A DNA stretch of 15,557 nt from JAOPZW01 sp036555665 (GCA_036555665.1 DATBKW010000129.1:1-15557); one strand, 5' to 3'; shown: positions 1-6,839, counted from the stretch's first letter. Numbers and translations: made by a program. Notes: generated from the letters alone by a model not told the origin.

Positions 1-2
1 CC

Positions 3-482
3 ACCGAGGCCGGCGTGTCGCGGATGACGCTGCACCGCCGCGGGGTCACGCGGGAGGGCTTGCTCGGCGCCCTGTCCGAGCGCCTGGAGACCGACTATCG
101 CTCCGCGATGTGGCCCGCGCTGACCGCGCGCGGCAGCGGGCGCGAGCGTCTCGAACAGGCGCTGGCCGGCTATTGCGAGGCCGTCGAGGCCAACCTTGAG
201 GTGCTCGCGGCGCTCGCCGAGGCCGACCACAACGCGATCTTCCACGAGGGCGGCCCGCGCGGGCTCTCGCGCCCCGCCTTCACCGAGCCGATCCGGCGCC
301 TGCTCGAGGACGGCGCGGCCGATGGCTCGCTCGTCGCCGCCGACCCCGACGAGACGGCGACGCTGCTGCTCAACCTCGTCAGCTGGACCTATCGCCACCT
401 TCGCCGCGGCCACGGCTGGGCCGCGGACCGCGCAAGCGACGGCGTGCTGCGGATCGCGCTGGACGGGGTGGCCGCACGGTGA
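3..482 (+). CDS. TetR-family transcriptional repressor, 5' end outside window
   Basis: The visible frame opens directly with the recognition part of a TetR helix-turn-helix (TEAGVSRMTLHRRGVTREGLL, first residues only). TetR proteins carry this at about residues 25-50, so roughly 30 N-terminal residues lie before the window. The GTG at 15 is inside the DNA-binding motif and is not a start. The rest, about 135 residues, is the variable helical ligand-binding and dimerisation domain, with no recognisable ligand signature. The TGA stop overlaps the GTG start of the MFS exporter by four bases (479-482), so the two are almost certainly cotranscribed and translationally coupled. Repressor-pump pairs of this kind usually respond to a substrate of the pump. 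Auto-repression of this operon is likely but its operator would lie outside the window. Confidence 0.85.
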   Translation, partial: TEAGVSRMTLHRRGVTREGLLGALSERLETDYRSAMWPALTARGSGRERLEQALAGYCEAVEANLEVLAALAEADHNAIFHEGGPRGLSRPAFTEPIRRLLEDGAADGSLVAADPDETATLLLNLVSWTYRHLRRGHGWAADRASDGVLRIALDGVAAR

Positions 483-1741
483 GCAGCGGGGCGCTCGACC
501 GCCGCGGCCTGGCCATGCTCGCAAGCGGCCACGCCTGCGCCGACATGGCGCAGGGCGCCGTGCCCGCGCTGCTGCCCTTCCTCATCGACCAGCGCGGGAT
601 CTCCTACGGCGCCGCCGGCGTGCTGATCCTCGTCACCAGCATCGGGTCGTCCGCCATCCAGCCGCTGTTCGGCCTGGGGTCGGACCGCCTGGCGCTGCCG
701 TGGCTCATGCCGCTCGGCGTCCTGCTGGCTGGGATCGGCGTGGCCCTGGTCGGTGTCGCCCCGAACTACGGTCTGACGGCCGGCGCGGTGGCGATCAGCG
801 GCCTGGGGGTCGCGGCCTTCCACCCGGAGGGCGCGCGCTTCGCCAACCAGGTCTCGGGCGATCGCCGCGGGCAGGGGATGAGCCTCTTCTCGTTGGGCGG
901 CAACGCGGGCTTCGCGCTGGGCCCGCTCCTCGTCACGCCGCTCGTCCTGCTCCTCGGGCTGGAGGGCACCCTGCTGCTGGCCGTCATCCCCGCCATCGTT
1001 GCGGTGGTGTTCGCGCGCGAGCTCGGCCGGCTGCGCCGCGTGGCCGCCGAGAAGGCCGAGCACGTGGCCCGCAGCGTCGCGAAGGAGGACCTCGATCCCG
1101 ACAACTGGAACGCGTTCGCGCGCCTGGGCGGCGTCATCGGGCTGCGCTCCTGCGTCTACTTCGGCCTGCAGGCCTTCATCCCGCTGTGGTTCATCCACCA
1201 ACTCGGCACCGGCGAAGGCGTCGGCAACGCGGCGCTCACCGCCATGCTGGCCGCCGGCGCGGCCGGGACCTACTTTGGCGGGCGCGTCGTCGACCGCCTC
1301 GGACGCCGGCGCCTGGTGGTCGGGTCGACGATGCTGACTATCCCCGTCCTCGTCGCGCTCGTGCTCGCGCCCACGCCGGCGATCGCCGGCGTGCTCACCG
1401 CGCTGGCGGGCTTTCTGATCATCCTCACCTTCTCGATCACGGTCGTCATGAGCCAGGAGTACCTGCCCAGCCGCCTCGGCCTGGCCTCGGGCGTGAGCCT
1501 CGGGTTGGCCATCGGCGTCGGCGGCATCGCGGCGGCCGCGATGGGCGTCGTCGCCGACGCCTTCGGCCTGACCACGGTGATGTGGCTGATCGTCGTGCTC
1601 GCGGTGCCGATGGTCCTGCTGGCCCGCACGCTCCCGGTCACGCGCGCCGAGCTGCGCGCCCAGGCGGCGGCGCCTAGGCCGGCCGGCGCCGCGCGGCCGG
1701 CGCCAGCGCAGGGTTCTGCCAGCCCCCGTCCGTCGGGTTGA
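479..1741 (+). CDS. MFS exporter, fosmidomycin-resistance (Fsr) type
   Basis: A 420-residue, strongly hydrophobic protein with about 12 membrane segments in two halves separated by a charged loop (about residues 190-225). The Fsr-subfamily signatures are visible: AAFHPEGAR at residues 112-120, followed by SLFSLGGNAGFALGP at about 135-149. A loop 2-3 motif-A variant is at GLGSDR (65-70), and a second copy with VVDRLGRRR lies in the second half. Members export fosmidomycin and other small hydrophilic or toxic compounds by proton antiport in the inner membrane; the real substrate cannot be read from sequence. The GTG start at 479 overlaps the TetR stop (GTGA) and is preceded by a purine-rich GGGGTGG stretch. 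The last 68 bases overlap the convergent aldo/keto reductase. The proline/alanine-rich C-terminal tail of about 30 residues is probably unstructured. Confidence 0.85.
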   Translation: MSSGALDRRGLAMLASGHACADMAQGAVPALLPFLIDQRGISYGAAGVLILVTSIGSSAIQPLFGLGSDRLALPWLMPLGVLLAGIGVALVGVAPNYGLTAGAVAISGLGVAAFHPEGARFANQVSGDRRGQGMSLFSLGGNAGFALGPLLVTPLVLLLGLEGTLLLAVIPAIVAVVFARELGRLRRVAAEKAEHVARSVAKEDLDPDNWNAFARLGGVIGLRSCVYFGLQAFIPLWFIHQLGTGEGVGNAALTAMLAAGAAGTYFGGRVVDRLGRRRLVVGSTMLTIPVLVALVLAPTPAIAGVLTALAGFLIILTFSITVVMSQEYLPSRLGLASGVSLGLAIGVGGIAAAAMGVVADAFGLTTVMWLIVVLAVPMVLLARTLPVTRAELRAQAAAPRPAGAARPAPAQGSASPRPSG

Positions 1742-2702
1742 GGTTCGTCCCCGGCGGGACGATCTCGTCGATGCGATCGAGGACGTCCGGCGAGAGCCTC
1801 ACGTCGGCGGCGCCGAGCTGGGACTCGAGCTGCTCCATCGTGCGCGGGCCGATGATCGCAGCGGTCACGGCCGGGTGCTCGAGCACGAAGGCCAGCGCCA
1901 TGTCGATCATCGTCAGGCCCGCCTCCTCCGCGAGCACCGCGAGATCTTCGGCCGCCTCGAGCTTGCGCTGGTTGCCGGGCAGCGACATGTCGTAGCGCTG
2001 GGGGATGCGCTGCGCGCGGTGCGACGTCGGCAGCTCCCGGTCCTTGCGGTAGCGGCCGGTGAGCCACCCGCCGGCCAGCGGGCTCCACGGGATGACGCCC
2101 ATGTCGTAGCGCCGGCACGTCGGCAGCACGTCGTTCTCGACGCCGCGCACGAGGATCGAATACGGCGGCTGCTCGGTCACGAAGCGCTCGCGCCCGCGGC
2201 GCTGGGCCACCCACTGCGCCTCGACGATCTGGCTGGGCGGGAAGGTGGAGCTGCCGATGTAGCGGACCTTGCCGGCGCGCACGAGATCGGTCAGCGCGCC
2301 GAGCGTCTCGTCGATGTCGGTGTCGTCCTCGGGGCGGTGGATCTGGTAGAGGTCGATCCAGTCGGTGCCCAGGCGGCGCAGGCTGTTTTCGACCTCGGCG
2401 ACGATCCAGCGGCGCGAGTTGCCGAACTCGTTGGGGTCGTCGCCCATCGTGCCGTGGACCTTGGTGGCGAGGATGACGTTGTCGCGCTTGCCGCCGGCCA
2501 GCGCCTTGCCCACGATCTCCTCGGACTCGCCGCGCGCGTAGACGTCGGCGGTGTCGATGAAGTTGATTCCCGCGTCGAGCGCGCGGTGGATGATCGCGAT
2601 GCACTCGTCGTGGTCGGTATTGCCCCAACCGCCGAACATCATCGCGCCGAGACAGACGGGGCTGACCTTGACTCCGGTACGTCCGAGCGTGCGTAGTTGC
2701 AT
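1674..2702 (-). CDS. Aldo/keto reductase
   Basis: A 342-residue NADPH-dependent aldo/keto reductase with a TIM-barrel fold. It opens with the typical MQLRTLGRTGVKVSPVCLG. The catalytic tetrad is intact by inspection: Asp50 and Tyr55 in NFIDTADVYARG, Lys81 in ATKVHG, and His122 in YQIHRPE. C-terminal NADPH-binding residues appear around AAIIGPRTMEQL (281-292). Such enzymes reduce aldehydes, ketones or sugars in the cytoplasm; no substrate can be assigned. The frame is open well upstream, but the preceding residues are low-complexity shadow of the divergent dehydrogenase gene, so the ATG at 2702 is chosen. It has no Shine-Dalgarno sequence; a TAGCAT box ends eight bases before it (2711-2716), suggesting a leaderless message. 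Its 3' end overlaps the MFS gene tail to tail by 68 bases. Confidence 0.92.
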   Translation of the reverse strand: MQLRTLGRTGVKVSPVCLGAMMFGGWGNTDHDECIAIIHRALDAGINFIDTADVYARGESEEIVGKALAGGKRDNVILATKVHGTMGDDPNEFGNSRRWIVAEVENSLRRLGTDWIDLYQIHRPEDDTDIDETLGALTDLVRAGKVRYIGSSTFPPSQIVEAQWVAQRRGRERFVTEQPPYSILVRGVENDVLPTCRRYDMGVIPWSPLAGGWLTGRYRKDRELPTSHRAQRIPQRYDMSLPGNQRKLEAAEDLAVLAEEAGLTMIDMALAFVLEHPAVTAAIIGPRTMEQLESQLGAADVRLSPDVLDRIDEIVPPGTNLNPTDGGWQNPALAPAARRRPA

Positions 2703-2706
2703 GAGC

Positions 2707-2711
2707 AAGGA
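2707..2711 (+). promoter_or_regulatory. Ribosome binding site deciding the start of the dehydrogenase
   Basis: AAGGA with a ten-base spacer to the ATG at 2722. It lies inside the seven-codon extension that an ATG at 2701 would add, so it argues for 2722. A possible -35 TTGACT at 2668-2673 followed 18 bases later by CGTAGT would start the message near 2705, in agreement, but that promoter is weak. Confidence 0.5.
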
Positions 2712-2716
2712 TGCTA
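2711..2716 (-). promoter_or_regulatory. Possible -10 box of a leaderless promoter for the aldo/keto reductase
   Basis: Read on the minus strand the hexamer is TAGCAT, matching TANNNT, followed by exactly eight bases and the ATG at 2702. The secreted RTX-like gene at 6840 has TAGCGT with the same eight-base gap. No Shine-Dalgarno sequence precedes this start. No convincing -35 element is visible, and the site lies in the ribosome-binding region of the divergent gene. The assignment is inference. Confidence 0.4.
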
Positions 2717-2721
2717 CGCGT

Positions 2722-3612
2722 ATGAGCGATTCGTTCCCCTCCGCCGGGCTCCTCGGTCTGGGCGTCCTCGGCGAGATCTTCTGCGGCCACCTGCGCGCCG
2801 CGTTTTCCGAGCTCCACGTCTTCGACCTCGACGCCGACAAGGTCGCGCGCTCGGGCGCGACGGCCGCCGCGAGCGCGCGGGAGCTGGGCGCGGCGTGCGA
2901 CATCGTCGTGGTCTCGCTGCCCGATCCCGCGGCGGTGCGCGCGGCGCTCGCGGGCCCCGACGGGCTGCTCGAAGGGGCACGACCGGGAACGGTCGTGATC
3001 GACACGAGCACGATCTCGCCGGCGACGAGCCGCGAGCTCCACGACCTCGCGGCCGCGCGCGGCCTCGGCTACCTCGACGCGCCCGTGAGCGGTGGCGAGC
3101 CCTTCCAGACCGGGGTCGACGGAGCGCGCGCGGCGTCGATGACCTTCATGGTCGGCGGCGACGCGGCGGCCTTCGAGCGCGCGCGGCCCGTGATGGAGGT
3201 GCTCGGCAAGCACTTCTTCCACCTCGGCCCGGCGGGCAGCGGCAGCGCGGTCAAGCTCATCAGCAACCTGTGCTCGGGCATCCACGCCCTCATCGCGGCC
3301 GAGGCCTTCGCGCTCGGCGCGGCCTGCGGCTTCACGCCGGAGCGCCTGGCCGAGGTCTTCGCGCACACCGACGCCAAGAGCTTCTTCATGACCGACTACG
3401 TGCTGCCGCGCGTCGAGCGCCGCGACGTCACGCCCGGCTTCACCGTCGACCTGCAGCTCAAGGACCATCGCCTGGCGGCCGAGCTCGGCCACGAGCACCG
3501 CGTGCCGCTGCCCTTCAACGCCCTTGCGAGCGAGACCTGGCAGCGGCTGCGCGCGGCCGGCCGCGGCGGCAACGACGTCAGCGACGCCGTGTTTTTCGCG
3601 CAATTTCCGTAG
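2722..3612 (+). CDS. NAD(P)-dependent 3-hydroxyisobutyrate dehydrogenase-family oxidoreductase
   Basis: A 296-residue beta-hydroxyacid dehydrogenase. The N-terminal Rossmann domain has GLGVLG (12-17) and the acidic FDLD (34-37) after the second strand. The substrate-binding signature DAPVSGG is at 119-125. The catalytic lysine is Lys178 in GSAVKLISN, with Asn182 following, and KDHRLA (247-252) matches the conserved C-terminal KD motif. The family oxidises short beta-hydroxyacids such as 3-hydroxyisobutyrate, tartronate semialdehyde or 6-phosphogluconate-like substrates; the exact one is not readable here. Within the first motif, GEIF replaces the usual G-x-x-M-A, so it is not a close relative of MmsB. 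The start at 2722 is preferred to the in-frame ATG at 2701 because AAGGA lies ten bases upstream (2707-2711) and the dehydrogenase fold begins right after it. Divergent from the aldo/keto reductase. Confidence 0.88.
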   Translation: MSDSFPSAGLLGLGVLGEIFCGHLRAAFSELHVFDLDADKVARSGATAAASARELGAACDIVVVSLPDPAAVRAALAGPDGLLEGARPGTVVIDTSTISPATSRELHDLAAARGLGYLDAPVSGGEPFQTGVDGARAASMTFMVGGDAAAFERARPVMEVLGKHFFHLGPAGSGSAVKLISNLCSGIHALIAAEAFALGAACGFTPERLAEVFAHTDAKSFFMTDYVLPRVERRDVTPGFTVDLQLKDHRLAAELGHEHRVPLPFNALASETWQRLRAAGRGGNDVSDAVFFAQFP

Positions 3613-3626
3613 TGTTTGGCGCGCTC

Positions 3627-3640
3627 GCACGAAATCGTGC
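3627..3640. repeat. Near-perfect inverted repeat GCACGA-AA-TCGTGC
   Basis: Six-base arms around a two-base centre, 15 bases after the dehydrogenase stop and about 74 bases before the start of the Rpf-like gene. The two-base loop is too tight for a good RNA hairpin and no T-run follows, so an intrinsic terminator is unlikely. A dimeric regulator binding site upstream of the cell-wall gene is possible; no regulator can be named. Confidence 0.45.
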
Positions 3641-3668
3641 AGGTGTCCGTAGGGCGCGCGGACCCCGC

Positions 3669-3674
3669 TAGCGT
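3669..3674 (+). promoter_or_regulatory. Possible -10 box upstream of the Rpf-like gene
   Basis: The hexamer TAGCGT is identical to the -10 box assigned before the secreted gene at 6840. It would start a message near 3681, leaving a leader of about 33 bases. No good -35 is visible at the expected distance, so this is a weak call. Confidence 0.3.
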
Positions 3675-3693
3675 CCGGCGCAGCCGCCCGAGC

Positions 3694-3706
3694 GCGGCCT
3701 GGCCGC
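3694..3706 (+). other. Palindrome just before the Rpf-like start codon
   Basis: GCGGCC-T-GGCCGC, which as RNA would fold as a GCGG/CCGC stem with a five-base loop, ends seven bases before the ATG at 3714. It occupies the place where a Shine-Dalgarno sequence would sit, and none is visible. It may limit translation; in DNA of this GC content a short GC palindrome can also arise by chance. Confidence 0.35.
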
Positions 3707-3713
3707 CGTTCCC

Positions 3714-4739
3714 ATGCGCCGCCGCACCCCTCGCACACGTCACCGGGCGCTGTTCGCCCTCGTCCTGCTTCTCGCGCTCGTCGCGGTGGGCGGAGCCACC
3801 CGTCTTGCCTCCGCGCAGGACCCCGGCGCGCTGCGCGACCGCATCGCGCGCCAGAAGGGCCAGGAGCACCAGTTGGCCTCCGCCGCCGCCCGTCTCGGGC
3901 GCCTGGAGCGCGCGACTGCCCACTCGGTCGCCGTCCTTTCCGGCCGCCTGGCACAGTCGCAGGCCGACCTGGAGCGCTGGCAGGCGCGGCTCGCGGCCAC
4001 CCAGGCCGACCTGCGCGCGACGCGCAAGCGGCTCGTGCGCCTGCGGGCGCGGCTGGCCCAGAGCCGGCGGGCGCTGGCGACGATGCTGCGCCAGCGCTTC
4101 ATCGCCAACCGCCCCGACCTCGTCTCGGTCGTCCTCGACGCGCGCGGCTTCTCCGAGGTCCTCGAGCGCGTCGACTTCCTCAAGCGCGTCCAGCGCAGCG
4201 ACACCCTGATCGTGCAGGCCGTCCGCCGCGGCCGCGACGACGCGCGCCGCGACGAGCGCCGGCTCGCCGGCCTCGAGGTCCGCCAGAGCGACCAGACCGC
4301 CGCCGTGCGCATCGAGCGCAACGCGCTGGCGCGCATGACGGCGGCGCTGCAGGCCCGGCGCGCGGCGCTGACCGAGGCGCGCGCGGCCCGGCTGGCCGCC
4401 CTGCGCAACACCGCGGCTTCGCGCCGCCAGGCCGAGCACGAGCTGTCCAAGCTGTTGGCCGCGCAGGCGCGCGCTGCGGCGAGCGCCGGCCCCGGCGGGC
4501 CGTGGGCGATCCCATGGCCGATCGTCGAGTGCGAATCCGGCGGGCAGAACCTGCCGCCCAACAGCGCGTCCGCCTCGGGCTACTACCAGATGCTCGACAG
4601 CACCTGGCACGGCCTCGGCGGCAGCACCCCGCACGCCTACCAGGCGTCCAAGGCCGAGCAGGACCGCCTCGCCGCGCGCCTGTGGGCGGGCGGTGCGGGC
4701 GCGAGCAACTGGGTGTGCGCGGCGCTGGTGGGCGCTTAG
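3714..4739 (+). CDS. Exported coiled-coil protein with C-terminal Rpf/transglycosylase-like domain
   Basis: A 341-residue protein. A basic MRRRTPRTRH start and a hydrophobic stretch (11-28) ending at LASA-Q (31-35) form a signal peptide. Residues about 36-255 are an Arg/Ala/Leu/Gln-rich helical region with heptad-like spacing, broken by a hinge near 125-160, resembling the coiled coil of PcsB/RipC-type hydrolase regulators. Residues about 263-341 are a small lysozyme-like domain with IVECESGG (270-277), GYYQMLDSTWHGLGG and a final SNWVC. Glu274 corresponds to the catalytic glutamate of resuscitation-promoting factors, and Cys273/Cys335 match the Rpf disulfide. The likely role is cleavage of peptidoglycan glycan strands outside the membrane, during growth or division. 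The stop codon overlaps that of the convergent DedA gene. Confidence 0.85.
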   Translation: MRRRTPRTRHRALFALVLLLALVAVGGATRLASAQDPGALRDRIARQKGQEHQLASAAARLGRLERATAHSVAVLSGRLAQSQADLERWQARLAATQADLRATRKRLVRLRARLAQSRRALATMLRQRFIANRPDLVSVVLDARGFSEVLERVDFLKRVQRSDTLIVQAVRRGRDDARRDERRLAGLEVRQSDQTAAVRIERNALARMTAALQARRAALTEARAARLAALRNTAASRRQAEHELSKLLAAQARAAASAGPGGPWAIPWPIVECESGGQNLPPNSASASGYYQMLDSTWHGLGGSTPHAYQASKAEQDRLAARLWAGGAGASNWVCAALVGA

Positions 4740-5494
4740 CGCTCGACGGCGAGCCGGGCCTTGCGCGCGCGCAGATACGCGCGCAGCAACAGCACCGCCG
4801 ACGCCAGCACCGCGGCCGCCAGCGCCCCATGGGCGAGCGCGTGCGAGGCGCTCGCGAACGAGCTGTGGAACGCGTAGCCGACGAGCGTGAACGCGCTCGC
4901 CCATGCCAACGTGCCCAGCAGGCTCCACGGCAGGAACGCGCGCAGGCCCATGCGCGAAGCGCCGGCCAGGAACGGGGCGACGGCGCGCACGATGCCGATG
5001 AAGCGCCCGATGAGGATCGCCTTGGGGCCATGGCGGTCGAAGAACTCCTCGACGCGCTCCAGACGCTCGGCGGTGACGCCGAGGCGCGGCCCGCGCGCCA
5101 CGACGAAACGCCTGCCGAGGCGTTGACCGAGCAGGAAGCTCGCGAGGTCCCCGAGCGCCGCGGCCAGCCAGGCCACGAGCAGCATGGGGCCGAGCTCGAC
5201 GCCGCCCTCGGCCGCGACGACGCCGCCGAGGACGATCGCGGTCTCACCGGGTGCGACAAGGCCGACGAACGCCCCGGTCTCGAGGAAGGCCAGGCCGGCG
5301 ACGAGCGCGTAGGTCCAGGGCCCGAGCGTGTCGGAGAGGTCGGTGAGCAACGACTCGAGGTCCGGGAGGCGGACCACTCCGGCGACGACGAGCACGAGCG
5401 CGGCGGCCGCCAATGCGCCGACGAGGATCAGTCCGCGCGGGACGCCCGTGGGCGCGTCGGGCGTGCCCGCGGCGGTGGCGGGACGCAGCCTCAT
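4736..5494 (-). CDS. DedA-family (VTT domain) membrane protein
   Basis: A 252-residue integral membrane protein of the DedA/SNARE-associated family. After a short cytoplasmic tail and a first membrane segment (22-42), it shows FLETGAFVGLVAPGET (70-85), the acidic G-D-x-x-x-F-x-x-G region around 115-127, and ILIGRFIGIVRAVAPFLAG (160-178) with the conserved arginines Arg164 and Arg170. DedA proteins act as lipid scramblases or carriers, including undecaprenyl-phosphate recycling, and support membrane potential and envelope integrity. The ATG at 5494 overlaps the TGA of the preceding UPF0104 gene (ATGA), which fixes the start and implies coupling. Its TAA shares three bases with the TAG of the convergent Rpf-like gene. 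Confidence 0.9.
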   Translation of the reverse strand: MRLRPATAAGTPDAPTGVPRGLILVGALAAAALVLVVAGVVRLPDLESLLTDLSDTLGPWTYALVAGLAFLETGAFVGLVAPGETAIVLGGVVAAEGGVELGPMLLVAWLAAALGDLASFLLGQRLGRRFVVARGPRLGVTAERLERVEEFFDRHGPKAILIGRFIGIVRAVAPFLAGASRMGLRAFLPWSLLGTLAWASAFTLVGYAFHSSFASASHALAHGALAAAVLASAVLLLRAYLRARKARLAVER

Positions 5495-6582
5495 GCGGCG
5501 AGCTGCAGCGCGGGCTCGGCGCACGGGCGCGAGGCGACGGCGATCCGCGGCGGCGCCGGCTCGACCGCCAGCGGCTTGTCCTCCTCGCCCCAGCGCGCGA
5601 TCGTCCGGCGCAGCGAGCCCAGCGCGACGAGGCCGATCGGGGCCGGCAGCCAGATTGCCACCGCGCGGTAGGCCAGGACGGAGACCAGCGCGAGGTCGGC
5701 GGGGACCGAGAAGGCAACGAGGATGCCGACCATCCCGCCGCTGACGGCACCGGGGATCGGGATCGTGTTGCCGACCTGGCCGACGAAGTAGGCGAGCACC
5801 ACGACCATGAGTGGCGGCGGCGCGCCGAACGCGTGGAGCATCGCCCACAGCACGGCCCCGTCGAACGTCCACCAGGCGACGGCACCCAAGAGCCGCGGAT
5901 CGAGCGTGCGCACGTAGCCGAGCGCGTCGCGCACGGCCTCGCCGAAGACGTCGGCCGCCCCGAGGACGCGGCCGCGACCCGGCTGCGACACACGCGCGCC
6001 GAGGGCCAGCGAGCCCGCGATCCCCAGGGCGGCCAGAGCGCCGGGCACCGCGCTCAGCGCGATCGGCCCGCCGCCATGCGCGATCCCGAGGGCGAGCAGA
6101 GCGCCCGAGGTGGTGATCGCAGCAAGGAACACCGAGTACAGCGTGATCAGGAAGGAGAGCAGTGTGCGCGTCGCCGCCCGCGCCGTCATGCCCGTGCGGC
6201 GCAGCGCCCAGACGGTCAGGGCCGCGCCGCCGACGCCGCCGGTCGGCAGCAGGCGGGTCGCCGCGGCGCCGCCGAGCGTGACCTCGGTGCTCTCGCGCAG
6301 GCCCATGCGGCCGGTCGCGCCACTGGCGATCATCCACAGCAGGGCGACGTACCCGGCGAACGAGAGCAGCTCGAGGACCGCGGCGCCCGCGACCCACCGT
6401 GGGTCGGCGTCGAGCGCGCGGCGGAGCGCATCGGCGAAGGCGTGCAGCGGGCCGCCCGCGACGATCACCGCGACAACCGCGGCCGCGGCGAGCGCCGCCG
6501 GCACCGCCGCCCTGCGCGCGAGCGCGCGCACGTCGAACGTCGGAATGACGCTGTCGGCGGCTGGCTCGCGGTAGGTGGACAT
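5491..6582 (-). CDS. UPF0104 / lysylphosphatidylglycerol synthase-type flippase membrane protein
   Basis: A 363-residue protein with about eight membrane segments. It has the family landmarks RLLPTGGVGGAALTVWAL (110-127) and GNTIPIPGAVSGG (271-283), where the conserved small-residue and proline stretches lie in the membrane. This is the transmembrane flippase-like part known from MprF and from stand-alone proteins; no aminoacyl-transferase domain is attached, so lysyl transfer is not expected. A role in lipid or polyprenyl-linked glycan translocation is inferred from the family. The ATG at 6582 begins the operon with DedA, and both genes together suggest lipid handling at the inner membrane. 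No Shine-Dalgarno sequence is visible before this start. A short hydrophilic tail of about 35 residues follows the last segment. Confidence 0.85.
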   Translation of the reverse strand: MSTYREPAADSVIPTFDVRALARRAAVPAALAAAAVVAVIVAGGPLHAFADALRRALDADPRWVAGAAVLELLSFAGYVALLWMIASGATGRMGLRESTEVTLGGAAATRLLPTGGVGGAALTVWALRRTGMTARAATRTLLSFLITLYSVFLAAITTSGALLALGIAHGGGPIALSAVPGALAALGIAGSLALGARVSQPGRGRVLGAADVFGEAVRDALGYVRTLDPRLLGAVAWWTFDGAVLWAMLHAFGAPPPLMVVVLAYFVGQVGNTIPIPGAVSGGMVGILVAFSVPADLALVSVLAYRAVAIWLPAPIGLVALGSLRRTIARWGEEDKPLAVEPAPPRIAVASRPCAEPALQLAA

Positions 6583-6690
6583 GAGTGTTAGGTCGCCGGG
6601 CGCCTCCCAGCGTTTCGCTGAGCGCGTCTACGTGGAGGAGCCCCGAATGGATCTGCGCAGTACAAAATTTGCCTGGCTCAAGTTTCGGGG

Positions 6691-6710
6691 GATGTGAGAT
6701 CCGCCACATC
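6691..6710. repeat. Inverted repeat GATGTG-N8-CACATC
   Basis: Six-base perfect arms with an eight-base centre, a spacing typical of a dimeric repressor or activator site, about 110 bases before the -35 box of the RTX-like gene and about 110 bases before the divergent start. It could also form an RNA stem-loop if transcribed. No regulator is encoded next to it. Confidence 0.4.
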
Positions 6711-6801
6711 ACGGCTATCCACAGCGTTGGGGTGTGGTCACCCGAACCCGCGTATCAGCGCCGGGCCCGCCGCGCTCCCTCTCCACATGGCCAGGAGCAG
6801 G

Positions 6802-6831
6802 TTGACCGTGGTCCGCGCGTGCGGATAGCGT
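6802..6831 (+). promoter_or_regulatory. Promoter TTGACC-N18-TAGCGT for the RTX-like gene, probably leaderless
   Basis: The -35 box TTGACC is at 6802-6807 and the -10 box TAGCGT at 6826-6831, with an 18-base spacer. The ATG follows after only eight bases (6840), so transcription would start at or within one or two bases of the start codon. No Shine-Dalgarno sequence is present. This is the clearest promoter of housekeeping-sigma type in the window. Confidence 0.6.
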
Positions 6832-6839
6832 CGCCGACG

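Larger units (their letters stand above)
6583..6839. other. Divergent intergenic region with several small inverted repeats
   Basis: This 257-base stretch separates the membrane operon (minus) from the secreted RTX-like gene (plus). It contains a CAGCG-TTT-CGCTG repeat at 6608-6620, an unusually AT-rich island TACAAAATTT at 6661-6670, GATGTG-N8-CACATC at 6691-6710, and GGGTG-TGGT-CACCC at 6730-6743. The promoter for the plus gene is at its right end. CTCAAG at 6677-6682 followed after 17 bases by TCCGCCA has a faint resemblance to sigma-28-type promoters of some actinobacteria. I see no small gene or RNA family I can name. Confidence 0.5.

Noticed and set aside
3613..3713. c-di-AMP (ydaO-type) riboswitch before the Rpf-like gene
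   Set aside because: Actinobacterial rpf genes often have one, but the gap is only 101 bases and I see none of the conserved riboswitch sequence blocks.
1270..3954. Very long minus-strand open frame (894 codons) across the exporter, reductase and dehydrogenase genes
   Set aside because: It is Arg/Ala/Pro/Gly-rich without any domain and runs antisense or out of frame to four genes with clear family motifs. Long shadow frames are expected at this GC content.
6608..6620. CAGCG-TTT-CGCTG as an intrinsic terminator
   Set aside because: The stem is only five pairs, no T-run follows on either strand, and it lies upstream of both divergent genes rather than after one.
5495..6712. Extension of DedA to a 658-residue protein
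   Set aside because: The extra residues are a shadow of the UPF0104 gene. The ATGA overlap at 5491-5494 gives a normal 252-residue DedA.
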